A stretch of 64,000 nt of DNA from Ornithinimicrobium cryptoxanthini (GTDB taxonomy: Bacteria; Actinomycetota; Actinomycetes; Actinomycetales; Dermatophilaceae). Below, in pieces: positions 1 through 8,750 of this stretch; positions within the stretch are counted from its first letter, which is position 1, and each line of letters opens with the position of its first letter. A model generated the notes under the pieces. That model was not told the DNA's origin. It saw only the letters and a list, made by a program, of their open reading frames with translations, and did no database searches. The position numbers were made by a program, and so were the translations under genes. The stretch is from assembly GCF_023923205.1 (NCBI RefSeq), contig NZ_CP099490.1, forward strand, positions 496,001-560,000, written 5' to 3'.

Positions 1-172
1 TGCCGCAGAAGCTGAGTCCTGTCACTGCGGTTGGGATCTCAGAGAACTACCGCTGGCAGGAGCGGGGGACCCAACACTGGGGCTTCACCGCCCCTTGGGG
101 CTAAGAGATGCTGGCTCGCCAGCGCCTCCGGGCAACTCCAGCCCGAGCCCGACAGCTCACCCCGTAGGCCAT
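1..172 (+). ncRNA. c-di-AMP riboswitch (ydaO/yuaA type)
   Basis: The leader carries the conserved blocks of the ydaO class in the right order: GCTGAGTCCTG near 11, GCGGGGGACCCA at about 62-73, TGGGGC soon after, and the 3' block CCCGACAGCTCACCCCGTAG near 148-167. This class binds cyclic di-AMP and in actinobacteria is often found in front of cell-wall hydrolase genes, which fits the NlpC/P60 gene that follows. The 5' end lies at the window edge, so the first bases of the closing helix may be missing. The downstream ribosome binding site sits directly against the 3' block, so ligand binding could act on transcription or on translation. Confidence 0.85.
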
Positions 173-185
173 GGAGAGGTACACC

Positions 186-1094
186 GTGACCATTCGCCCC
201 ACCGGTCGCCACCGCGCGCCCAGCCGGCTCACCGCCGCCGGCACCACGATCACCCGCTCGGCCAAGACGACCGCTGTTGTTGCGACCTCTGGCGGCCTCC
301 TGGCCGCCGCTGTGGCGCCCGCCAGCGCGGCCAGCCCGCAGGGCTTCGTCGAGGAGGTCGCTGCCGTCGTGACTGCCAAGGCTGCCAGCGAGGGACTCCT
401 CAGCGCCGACCAGTCGCCGCTGAGCGCAGTTGACCTGCTCGCGACCGCCATGCCCGTCATGGCCGAGCCCACCGACCTTCCGGCCGTCGCGATCGCCGCA
501 CCCAAGGAGGTCGAGACCAGCTTCGGCGACCTCGGCTTCACCGGCGTGACCCCGGTCGTCGAAGAGCCCGAGCCCGTGGTTGAGGCCGCTCCGGCCGCCC
601 CCGCTGAGGAGGCGACGCAGTCCACCTCCAGCACGACCTCGGAGCGGACCGAGTCCAGCGCCAGCCGCACCAACGAGCGCGCGGCCGCCCCGGCACCCGC
701 TGCCGCTCCGGCGCCTGCTGCGGCTGCCGCTCCGGCGCCGGCGCCGGCCCCGGTGTCCAACAGCGGTGGCGTGCTGGGCGTCGCGGCGGCCTACACCGGC
801 ATCATGTACTCCTACGGCGGGACCAGCCCGAGCACCGGCTTCGACTGCTCTGGCTACACCTCCTTCGTCTTCGCGCAGGTCGGGATCAACCTCCCCCGCA
901 GCGCGGCTGGCCAGCAGTCCTATGCCACCCCGGTGAGCAACCCGCAGCCCGGCGACCTGGTGTTCTGGGGCTACCCGGCCTACCACGTCGGCATCTACGC
1001 CGGCAACGGCATGGTCTATGACTCGGGCCGTCCGGGCATCCCGACCCAGCTGCGCGCCGTCTTCAGCGGTGTGAGCGGCTACGGTCGCGTCTGA
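186..1094 (+). CDS. Secreted NlpC/P60 cell-wall endopeptidase
   Basis: This is a 302-residue exported peptidoglycan hydrolase. The basic N-terminus is followed by a hydrophobic stretch and an AxA-type cleavage region (about residues 28-50). A long Ala/Pro/Glu-rich linker follows, and a C-terminal NlpC/P60 domain covers about 195-302. The catalytic Cys is in GFDCSGYTS (C221) and the His in YHVGIYAGNG (H267). The usual third polar residue is not obvious; a YDSG stretch stands there. I chose the GTG at 186 because GGAGAGG lies six bases upstream. The in-frame ATG at 171 has no ribosome site and would start inside the riboswitch edge. It likely cleaves D-gamma-glutamyl-diamino acid bonds during growth or division, with c-di-AMP control through the leader. 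Confidence 0.85.
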   Translation: MTIRPTGRHRAPSRLTAAGTTITRSAKTTAVVATSGGLLAAAVAPASAASPQGFVEEVAAVVTAKAASEGLLSADQSPLSAVDLLATAMPVMAEPTDLPAVAIAAPKEVETSFGDLGFTGVTPVVEEPEPVVEAAPAAPAEEATQSTSSTTSERTESSASRTNERAAAPAPAAAPAPAAAAAPAPAPAPVSNSGGVLGVAAAYTGIMYSYGGTSPSTGFDCSGYTSFVFAQVGINLPRSAAGQQSYATPVSNPQPGDLVFWGYPAYHVGIYAGNGMVYDSGRPGIPTQLRAVFSGVSGYGRV

Positions 1095-1118
1095 GCCACA
1101 CGTTCTAGCACGCATCAC

Positions 1119-1146
1119 AAAGGCCCCCGCCTCGGCGGGGGCCTTT
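1119..1146 (+). terminator. Rho-independent terminator-like hairpin
   Basis: A perfect 13-bp stem (1119-1131 with 1134-1146) with a minimal loop starts 25 bases after the NlpC/P60 stop codon. It begins with AAA and ends with TTT, so it could work on both strands. It ends the riboswitch-controlled transcript before the acyltransferase gene. Confidence 0.85.
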
Positions 1147-1183
1147 CGTGACCATCGGGTCCCCCCGCCACTACCGTAGGACC

Positions 1184-1759
1184 ATGATTCGACGCCTTGC
1201 GGCTCGCGCCTTCTGGTCGCTCAGCCGCTGGAAACTGTCCACCGCGCCCGCACCGGACCGGCCCACGGTGCTCGTCGGTGCACCCCACACCTCCAACTGG
1301 GACTTCATCCTGATGCTGGGCATCACCTGGCGCCTGGACATGGACATCCGGTGGCTGGGCAAGCACACCCTCTTCACCGGCTGGCGTGGTCCGCTGATGC
1401 GAGCCCTCGGTGGCATTCCCGTCGACCGGTCGAACGCGGGGCGTGTCGTCGACGAGGTGGTCGAGCTAGTGGGCGCGGGCGAGGTCTTCGGACTCGTGGT
1501 CACTCCCGACGGAACCCGTGGGGGACACACGCGTTGGAAGTCCGGTTTCTACCGCATCGCCCGCGAGAGCGGGATGCCGGTGACGCTCGGCTATGTCGAC
1601 CGCACCACGATGACGACAGGTCTGGGTCCGACCCTGGAGATGACTGGAGATGTCACGGCTGACATGGACCGCATCCGAGCGTTCTATGTCGACAAGGCAG
1701 GTTTCCGTCCGGACCTGCGCGTCGAGCCCCGGCTGCGAGAGGAGACTCGACGGGTCTGA
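1184..1759 (+). CDS. PlsC-like 1-acylglycerol-phosphate acyltransferase family protein
   Basis: The 191-residue protein has the HX4D acyltransferase motif (PHTSNWD, H35 and D40) and a PDGTR block near residue 107, which corresponds to the PEGTR substrate-binding motif of the PlsC/LPLAT family. Such enzymes move acyl chains to lysophospholipids or related acceptors at the membrane. It is shorter than typical PlsC and resembles the compact LPLAT proteins seen beside cell-envelope genes. The ATG at 1184 gives the common MIRRLAARAF start. A GTG further upstream would overlap the terminator tail. The substrate is not predictable. Confidence 0.75.
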   Translation: MIRRLAARAFWSLSRWKLSTAPAPDRPTVLVGAPHTSNWDFILMLGITWRLDMDIRWLGKHTLFTGWRGPLMRALGGIPVDRSNAGRVVDEVVELVGAGEVFGLVVTPDGTRGGHTRWKSGFYRIARESGMPVTLGYVDRTTMTTGLGPTLEMTGDVTADMDRIRAFYVDKAGFRPDLRVEPRLREETRRV

Positions 1760-1833
1760 CGGACTCGCCCGGCCGGCGGGCCTGGGTCGTGCGGGCTGGC
1801 AGGCCTGCTGCCCATCTCGACGTCTGCCTCGCG

Positions 1834-2937
1834 TCAGCCGACAGCGGGCTGCGTGCGCTGCTCCCCGAGACGGTCCGGTTCTGCGTGCTGACCCGCGTCC
1901 GGCTCATCCGTCTCGTCATCGAACTCGCCCAGGATCTGTTCCAGCAGGTCCTCGAGCGAGATCAGCCCCACGACCTCACCATGCGAACCACTCACCAGGG
2001 CCAGCTGAGCGCGCTGCTCGCGCATCTGGTGGACCGCGTCGATGAGCGGCAGGGTGGATGGCAAAGTGGCGCAGTCCTGCAAGAGGTCCGTGACGGCATA
2101 CTCCACCTCGCCCGAGGCGGTCGCGCGGACCGCATCGCGCACGTGGACCAGACCAGTGATCACCCCGGCTAAGTCGGTGACGAACAGCCGGGAACGTCCG
2201 GTCTCCCGGCAGGTTGACTCGACGTCAGCCGCCGTGCCTGTGTCGGGCACGGTGATCGCCAGCTCCAGCGGGAACATGACCTCAGCGATCGTCTCCGCCT
2301 CCAGCTTGAGGGCCCCGGTGAGCATCGCGTGCTCCTCGTCCGGCAGCACTCCGTGGTGGTGGGACTGGGCCAGGAGCAGCTGCAGCTCGCCAGGTCCGTG
2401 CTGGGCACTGACAGTGTCGACCGGCTGCACGTGGATGACGCGAAGGCCGAGGTTCGCCAGCTCGTTGAGGACCCAGAGGAGTGGTCGGCTGACCCAGGTG
2501 AAGGCACGGAAGGGGATCGCCAGCAGGACTGCCGACGTCTCCGGGTGGGAGATCGCCCAGGACTTCGGAGCCATCTCGCCGACGACCATGTGGAGGAAGA
2601 CCACGAGTGAGACGGCGATGATCACGGCGACCAGGTGAGTGAACGCCTCTGGGATCCCGATCTGGTGGAACAAGGGCTCGAGCAAGCTCGCGACGGCGGG
2701 CTCGGCGAGCGCGCCCAGACCCAGGGTGCACAAGGTGATGCCGAGCTGAGCCCCTGCCAGCATCAGGGAGAGTTCCTTGGTCGCATTGACAGCGGACCGG
2801 GCAGCCTTGCTGCCGCCCTCGGCGCGCTCCTCCAGGCGATGACGCTTGGCGGCCACCACGGCGAACTCGGCGGCGACGAAGAAGGCGTTGAGCACCAGGA
2901 GGATGATGCTGATGAGCAGTGCGGTCCCGGTGCTCAC
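1834..2937 (-). CDS. CNNM/HlyC-CorC family membrane protein (DUF21 + CBS)
   Basis: The 367-residue protein has an N-terminal DUF21 transmembrane domain of about three to four helices (about residues 5-190) and a CBS pair (about 205-335). The CorC/HlyC C-terminal domain is absent; an Asp/Glu-rich tail ends the protein. The family is linked to divalent cation (Mg/Co) export and gating by adenine nucleotides. The GTG start overlaps the stop of the upstream paralog in a GTGA junction, so the two are translationally coupled and may form a heteromer. It converges with the acyltransferase gene. Confidence 0.85.
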   Translation of the reverse strand: MSTGTALLISIILLVLNAFFVAAEFAVVAAKRHRLEERAEGGSKAARSAVNATKELSLMLAGAQLGITLCTLGLGALAEPAVASLLEPLFHQIGIPEAFTHLVAVIIAVSLVVFLHMVVGEMAPKSWAISHPETSAVLLAIPFRAFTWVSRPLLWVLNELANLGLRVIHVQPVDTVSAQHGPGELQLLLAQSHHHGVLPDEEHAMLTGALKLEAETIAEVMFPLELAITVPDTGTAADVESTCRETGRSRLFVTDLAGVITGLVHVRDAVRATASGEVEYAVTDLLQDCATLPSTLPLIDAVHQMREQRAQLALVSGSHGEVVGLISLEDLLEQILGEFDDETDEPDAGQHAEPDRLGEQRTQPAVG

Positions 2938-4322
2938 GGCGCCACCTCGTCAACGGCGGCTGCCATCTCGTCGGCGAGCGACCCGGGCTGGATGGCTGGT
3001 GCATGGAGTCGGACGAGGTCGGGGACGAAGCGCTGCACCGTCACCACATCAAGCTGGATGCGGTGAACGGCCGGGTCACCCTCCTCGTCGCGGTCTTCCC
3101 AGACGACCTCGAGGCTCTCGCCGGCCTCGGCGGTGCGGCCGAGCCGATCCATGATCAGGCCGGAGACGGTGTCATAGTCCTCGTGCTCCGGCAGCCCCAC
3201 GCCGGTCATCGCACGGACCTCGTCCAGGCGCAACCGTGCGGGGATCTCCCAGGTGCCGTCCGGGTGCTCCTCGATGAGCTCCTCCTCGACGTCACCCTCG
3301 TCCCAGATCTCACCGACGACCTCCTCGGCCACGTCCTCGAAGGTGATGACTCCGGCGAAGCCGCCGTATTCGTCGACCACGACGGCGATCTGGCGGTGTG
3401 ACTGGCGCATCTGCTCCAGGACGCGAGGCAGGGGCAGACTCTCGGGGATGATCAGCGCCTCGCTGGCCCACTCGCGCACGCTGGCGCTAGCCCGCTCGTG
3501 GGCCGGGACCTCGAGCAGCTCGTGCAGACCGATGACGCCCACGATGTCGTCGATGTCGCGGCCGATGACCGGGAAGCGGGAGTGACCCGTCTCGAGCAGC
3601 TCCAACACCCGCCCGGTGGTCTCATCGGCCTGAACCGTCTCGACGTCGATCCGCGGCGTCATGACCTCCTCAGCCACGTGCTTGCGGAAAGCGAGACCGC
3701 GACCGAGCAGGCGGGACAGGTCCTCGTCCAGCAGACCGCCGGTGTGGGCCTCGCTGATGATGCGGTGCAGCTCCTCCGGGGTGGCTCCCTGCGGCAGCTC
3801 CTCCAGCGGTTCGATCCCGACAGCGCGAAGGAGGCGGTTGGAGGCCTTGTCGAACAGGTTGATGATGGGGCCGGCGATGGCCAGATAGATCAGGGTGGAG
3901 CGGGAGAGGCTCCGCGCCAGGCGGACCGGCTGGGCGATCGCCCAGTTCTTGGGACCGAGCTCGCCGAGCACCATCTGCACGCCCGTCGCGAAGATGAGGG
4001 TGATGGCGATCGACAGTGAGGTCGTCGCCGCGGGGGACAGGTTGGTGAATCCCATCCAGTTGGCGAGCCCCCGACCGAGCAACGGCTCGCCGGCGAAGCC
4101 GACCATGAGCGCAGTCAGCGTGATGCCGAACTGGGCGCCGGAGAGGGTGAAAGACAGTCGGGAGGTGACCTTGAGCGCGCGCTGGGCAGCGTGGTCGCCC
4201 TCGTCGGCGAGCTTCTGCAGCTGGCCACGGTCGACGGCGACGTAGGCGAACTCCTGCGCGACGAAATAGCCGGTCGCGACGGTCAGGACAAGGATGACGA
4301 GCAGGCCGCTGGCGATCAGCAC
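2934..4322 (-). CDS. CNNM/HlyC-CorC family membrane protein (DUF21 + CBS + CorC_HlyC)
   Basis: The 462-residue protein has the full family architecture: DUF21 membrane domain (about 1-190), two CBS motifs (about 210-335) and the CorC_HlyC domain (about 350-440). Visible landmarks are QEFAYVAVDR in the first helix region and VVDEYGGFAGVITFEDV in the second CBS unit. These proteins are thought to move Mg2+ or other divalent ions. It is the first gene of a two-gene operon with the shorter paralog. The start codon is GTG. Confidence 0.88.
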   Translation of the reverse strand: MLIASGLLVILVLTVATGYFVAQEFAYVAVDRGQLQKLADEGDHAAQRALKVTSRLSFTLSGAQFGITLTALMVGFAGEPLLGRGLANWMGFTNLSPAATTSLSIAITLIFATGVQMVLGELGPKNWAIAQPVRLARSLSRSTLIYLAIAGPIINLFDKASNRLLRAVGIEPLEELPQGATPEELHRIISEAHTGGLLDEDLSRLLGRGLAFRKHVAEEVMTPRIDVETVQADETTGRVLELLETGHSRFPVIGRDIDDIVGVIGLHELLEVPAHERASASVREWASEALIIPESLPLPRVLEQMRQSHRQIAVVVDEYGGFAGVITFEDVAEEVVGEIWDEGDVEEELIEEHPDGTWEIPARLRLDEVRAMTGVGLPEHEDYDTVSGLIMDRLGRTAEAGESLEVVWEDRDEEGDPAVHRIQLDVVTVQRFVPDLVRLHAPAIQPGSLADEMAAAVDEVAP

Positions 4323-4566
4323 GTAGCGGTCACCTGCTGGGCAGAGATGGCGGAGCGCCGGGCCTGGCCCGGCTGGGTACTACTGGGTTCCGCGGGTTCT
4401 TCGGTGGTGTCTGCCGTTTTGTGCATGCCTACCAGGATACAAGGAGTGACGCACTCAGCCCCATTTCTGTGCACAGGGCCGCGTGATCTGGCGGAGTGCG
4501 GTGGGGCAGTCAGGCATTGTCAGTGGTCTCTCATACGGTGAGGGCACCACATCGGGAGGAGGAGAC

Positions 4567-5916
4567 ATGACCCGGTTCTTGCACACCGCCGACTGGCAGA
4601 TCGGCATGACCCGCCACTTCCTGCAGGGGGAGGCGCAGGCACGGTTCGCGGTCGCGCGCATCGACGCGATCATCCGCCTCGGCGCTGTGGCGCGCGAGCA
4701 GGGCTGCGAGTTCGTCGTGGTCTGTGGAGACGTCTTCGAGACAAACCAGCCGTCCCGGCAGACGGTCGGGCGCACGCTGGAGGCACTCGCCACGATCCCG
4801 GTGCCGGTCTACCTGCTGCCGGGCAACCATGACCCGCTCGGCCCCGTGACGGTCTATCGCAGCCCCCAGTTCCTTAAGGACTGCCCGGAGCACGTGCACG
4901 TCCTGTCCAGCTCGGACCCGGTGGCGGTGGCCGAGGGCGTCGAGCTGATCCCTGCCCCCTGGTCAGGCAAGCACCCGGATCATGACCTCGTGGGCGCGGC
5001 TGTCGCCGCCGCGCTCGACGGCCCTGATGCCCGTGACACCGTGCGGATTGTCGTGGGGCACGGTGCTGTCGACGCGTTGGATCCGGATCGGGCCAACCGC
5101 GCTGCCATCGCGCTCGCCCCGCTGGAGCGGGAGCTCGCAGCCGGTCGCATCCACTACGTCGCGCTGGGTGACCGGCACTCGCGCACGAGCGTCGGTGACA
5201 GCGGTGCGGTCTGGTTCAGCGGGGCCGTCGAGGTGACGGCTCACCGTGAGACGTCACCGGGTGACGTGCTCGTGGTGGACGTCGAGCAGGGGCAGGCACC
5301 GTTGGTCACGCCCCACCACGTGGGCACCTGGGCATTTCGGACCCTGCACCGCGAGCTGTCGACTGGCTCCGACGTGGCGTCCCTGGCCCGGGAGCTGGCT
5401 GCCCTTCCCGACAAGGACCGCACTGTGGTGCGGTTGGCGCTGCGTGGCCAGCTCGGGGTCGCTGACCACGCGGACCTGACCGACCTGTTTGCTGACCAGG
5501 GCGAGGTCTTCGCCAGCCTCTACCTCTGGGAGAGGCACACGACGCTGTCCTGCACCGCCGACGGGGCAGAGCTGGGAGCGCTCGGGCTCGGCGGCTTCCT
5601 CAGCGCGGCGGCGGAGGAGATGCGTTCCCTGGCCCTGGCTCCCGTCCCTGCTACCGCTCAGGCTGACTGCGGACAGGACGGCTCTGAGCAGCGAGCTGCT
5701 GAGGCCGTCGGTGGTCTTGTCAGTGCGGTTGACGCGGCGTTCGCGACCGACGATCACGCAGGCGGCGACTCAGGACTCGACGACGATGCCGAGGCAGCTG
5801 GTGACGCGACCGACCTGCTCACCTGGGAGTTCGTGCCCCAGGACCAACCAGACAGTCGCAGCGCGACCGAGGCCCTCGAGCTGCTCTACCGACTGTCTGG
5901 CGAGGTGACGCGGTGA
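4567..5916 (+). CDS. SbcD/Mre11-like metallophosphoesterase (DNA repair nuclease subunit)
   Basis: This 449-residue protein has calcineurin-like phosphoesterase motifs: HTADWQIG at the N-terminus, VVCGDVFE, LPGNHDPLG, VVGHGAVD and YVALGDRHSRT. They give the usual two-metal site. The C-terminal third is acidic and less conserved. The ATG at 4567 has a strong GGGAGGAGGAG site just upstream; an in-frame ATG at 4483 lacks one. Its stop overlaps the start of the following ATPase (GTGA), so the pair likely forms a Mre11/Rad50-type complex that trims DNA ends or hairpins. It may be nearer to the YhaO/YhaN branch than to classic SbcCD. Confidence 0.85.
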   Translation: MTRFLHTADWQIGMTRHFLQGEAQARFAVARIDAIIRLGAVAREQGCEFVVVCGDVFETNQPSRQTVGRTLEALATIPVPVYLLPGNHDPLGPVTVYRSPQFLKDCPEHVHVLSSSDPVAVAEGVELIPAPWSGKHPDHDLVGAAVAAALDGPDARDTVRIVVGHGAVDALDPDRANRAAIALAPLERELAAGRIHYVALGDRHSRTSVGDSGAVWFSGAVEVTAHRETSPGDVLVVDVEQGQAPLVTPHHVGTWAFRTLHRELSTGSDVASLARELAALPDKDRTVVRLALRGQLGVADHADLTDLFADQGEVFASLYLWERHTTLSCTADGAELGALGLGGFLSAAAEEMRSLALAPVPATAQADCGQDGSEQRAAEAVGGLVSAVDAAFATDDHAGGDSGLDDDAEAAGDATDLLTWEFVPQDQPDSRSATEALELLYRLSGEVTR

Positions 5917-8561
5917 GGCTGCACGAGCTCCGCCTGCGCGACGTCAAGGGTGTCGCCGACCGGACCGTCACGTTCCCCGACAGCGGCATCGTCGTGATCG
6001 AAGGACCCAACGAGGTCGGCAAGAGCACCCTGCTCGAGGCCTTCGACGTGCTTCTCGACCCGCGGGCCAAGGCGACGTCCCAGTCCAAGGCGGTCAAGGC
6101 ACTGCAGCCCGTGGGTCGGGACGTCGGGCCACGGGTGGAGGCCGAGTTCACCCTCGGGCGCTACCGCGTGCGCTTCGCCAAGCAGTGGCTGCGCGGCGCG
6201 ACGACGGAGTTGCAGATCCTTGCTCCCGTGCCCGAGCAGCTTAGTGGTGAGGCTGCCCAGCACCGGATCGACCAGCTGCTCAGCGAGGCCCTGGACCGTC
6301 CTTTGTGGGACGCTCTGCGGTTCACCCAGGCCGGGGAGCTGGGGCAGATGGCACTGACCGACAGCGCCGTGTTGACCAAGGCTCTGGACGGCGCGAGCGG
6401 AGCCGACCTGCACTCCGCCGACGGTGCGCCGCTGCTGGAGCGCGTCAGGGCTGAGTTCCTGCGCTACTACACGCCAACGGGCCGTGTTGGCGGAGAGCTC
6501 AAGAGTGCAGCCCTCGCCGCGTCCGCAGCGCGTGACGACGCGGCCCTGGCACACGGCGAGCTGCTCGAGACACAGACGCTGGTCGATGAGCACGACCGGC
6601 TGCGGAGTCAGGCTGCCGAGCTCGAGGCCGCGACCGACGGTCTCACCACGCGGCTCGAGCGGGCACTCGAGCTGGACGCGGACGTCACCGCGATCGCCGC
6701 GGCCCACGAGGAGTCCACAGCGGCGCTCGCCCGCGCCCGGGACGACTCGATGCGGGCCGGCGCGGACCTGAAGCGTCGCGAGCAGCAGCTCCAGGACCTG
6801 GTGGAGGCCCAGGAGGGGCTCAGCGCCGCAGAGCAGGCCGCGGAGGCTGACCGCGAAGCCCTGGCCGCAGCGCGGGAGGAACTCTTCGACTTGGCGCAGT
6901 CGCGTGACAGTGCCCGTGACGGCCGCGACCGCGCTCGTGAGGTGGCCGACGTGGCGACCGCAGATGCCGCACACCTAGAGTCGCTCGTGGGCGCCAGCCG
7001 GTTGACCGAGCGGCTGACTCGCCTTGCTGGTCTTCGGGTCGACGAGGCGTCGGCGGGCGAGGATTTGACGGCCGCGCCGGAGATCGGGACGCCCGCGCTC
7101 CGTGCCCTCGAAGAGGCGGAGCACACCGTGGTCCAGCTGCGCGCTCGTCAGGAGGCCCGCAGCGCGCGAGTCACCCTGGAGGCCGTCGCCGGAGCTCGTG
7201 CCGTGATCATCAACGGTGAGGCCGTGGAACTGTGCGAGGGCCAGGTTCGCGAGGTGCCGTTGCGAGGTGGGGCCGCCATCGAGCTGCCGGGCGAGCTCCG
7301 CCTGAGTGTGCTGCCCGAGGACGACGCGGCCGAGTTGGCCGCCGATCTCGCGCGGGCCGAGGAGAACCTGGCCGGGTTGCTCGAGAAGTCGGGGGTCTCA
7401 GACCTCGCCGGCGCACGAGCAGCCGCCTCGGTGCGTGCTGCGGCAGAGGCGGCGCTGCGCGCAGTCGGGGAGCGCATCCTCGACGTGCTCGCTGGGCAGA
7501 CCGAGTCAGACCTTGCGGCCGAGCTGGAGTCTGTCGAGCGCCAGGCATCCGAGCACCTCGCTGCCCGCCCGGCGGACTACCCGCTGCCCGAGGACAACGG
7601 GGCCGCCCGGGCGGTGGCTCGTGCCGCTCTCGCGGCGCGCCGCGAGAGCGACCAGGATTTCGAGCAGGCCGAGCGGGCGCTGCGCGAACGTGAGCGTCGC
7701 GTCAACCAGTTGGAGGTCAGGGTCGGACAGGCTCAGGGCTCCCTGGAGACGAGGCGTCAGCAGCTTGACCAGGACGGTGCGCGTCTGCTGCAGGCGCAGG
7801 AGGCGCGATCCGACGAAACGCTGCGGCAGGCTGTGAGGGAGGCGGTTGCTGCCTATGCCAGGGTCGAGGCGCGTGCCGCAGTCACCGGGCGTGAACTGGA
7901 AGAAGCTGACGTCGACGGCGTGCGTGACCGCCTGGCCCAGGCGCAGCGAGCCAGCGTCGAGCAGGCGGCGAAGTTGCGGACGGTGCAGCAGGCTCAGGCT
8001 CAGTTGCAGGGCAAGGTGGAGCTGGTCAGCGGTGAGGGTCGTCAGGAGATGTATGACGTCGCGATGGCCAAGTTCCTCCAACTCCGGCAGGAGCTCGACA
8101 CCGTGCATCGCCGGGCTCGCGCCGCGCGTCAGCTGTGGGAGACCCTCAGTCGGCACCGTGAGGCGGCCCACAGTGCTTATGTGCGCCCCTACGAGGAGGA
8201 GATCCGGCGGCTTGGTCAGGCCGTCTATGGCGCGAGCTTCGACGTCGAGGTCGACCAAGACCTCACGATCCGCAAGCGGACACTGGACGGCACCAGCGTC
8301 GCCTTCGATCAGCTGTCCGGCGGGGCGAAGGAGCAGTTGGGGATCCTCTCCCGTCTGGCCGTCGCCAGTCTGGTCTCGGCAGGTGACGGGGTGCCGGTGA
8401 TCATCGATGACGCCCTCGGCTACACCGACCCGCAGCGGCTGCAGCGGATGAGCAGCATCTTTGACGCTCCGGGAGAGCGAACCCAGGTGGTCCTGCTCAC
8501 GTGCACCCCGCAGCGTTACCAGCAGATCGAGGGAACCACGACGATCAGCCTGACCGCCTGA
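5913..8561 (+). CDS. SbcC/Rad50/YhaN-like SMC-type ATPase
   Basis: The 882-residue protein has an N-terminal Walker A (GPNEVGKST, about 31-39), two long Ala/Glu/Arg-rich coiled-coil arms (about 215-400 and 480-760), and a C-terminal half with the ABC signature LSGGAKEQLG followed by Walker B VPVIIDDALG. The hinge, where Rad50 and SbcC carry a CxxC zinc hook, has no CxxC. Instead there is a short beta-rich segment (about 425-475), and the protein has only two Cys residues in all. The start is GTG in a GTGA overlap with the nuclease gene. It acts with that nuclease in DNA double-strand-end processing. Confidence 0.85.
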   Translation: MRLHELRLRDVKGVADRTVTFPDSGIVVIEGPNEVGKSTLLEAFDVLLDPRAKATSQSKAVKALQPVGRDVGPRVEAEFTLGRYRVRFAKQWLRGATTELQILAPVPEQLSGEAAQHRIDQLLSEALDRPLWDALRFTQAGELGQMALTDSAVLTKALDGASGADLHSADGAPLLERVRAEFLRYYTPTGRVGGELKSAALAASAARDDAALAHGELLETQTLVDEHDRLRSQAAELEAATDGLTTRLERALELDADVTAIAAAHEESTAALARARDDSMRAGADLKRREQQLQDLVEAQEGLSAAEQAAEADREALAAAREELFDLAQSRDSARDGRDRAREVADVATADAAHLESLVGASRLTERLTRLAGLRVDEASAGEDLTAAPEIGTPALRALEEAEHTVVQLRARQEARSARVTLEAVAGARAVIINGEAVELCEGQVREVPLRGGAAIELPGELRLSVLPEDDAAELAADLARAEENLAGLLEKSGVSDLAGARAAASVRAAAEAALRAVGERILDVLAGQTESDLAAELESVERQASEHLAARPADYPLPEDNGAARAVARAALAARRESDQDFEQAERALRERERRVNQLEVRVGQAQGSLETRRQQLDQDGARLLQAQEARSDETLRQAVREAVAAYARVEARAAVTGRELEEADVDGVRDRLAQAQRASVEQAAKLRTVQQAQAQLQGKVELVSGEGRQEMYDVAMAKFLQLRQELDTVHRRARAARQLWETLSRHREAAHSAYVRPYEEEIRRLGQAVYGASFDVEVDQDLTIRKRTLDGTSVAFDQLSGGAKEQLGILSRLAVASLVSAGDGVPVIIDDALGYTDPQRLQRMSSIFDAPGERTQVVLLTCTPQRYQQIEGTTTISLTA

Positions 8562-8750
8562 CGGTTGCTCTGGGCGCTGGTTCTCACCTCACAGACGCAT
8601 TCCCTGGCACACCTCGATCCGGAGACCCCGCCCTGCTGCCTGGTGCTGGACTGGCCTCGCGCCACCGCCGGCGGCGACGGTGTGGAATCAACTGATGGGT
8701 GAAGGTCCGCAGTGCAGACGGACGGGCCCTTCTTCCTACCGTCGAGGGCC

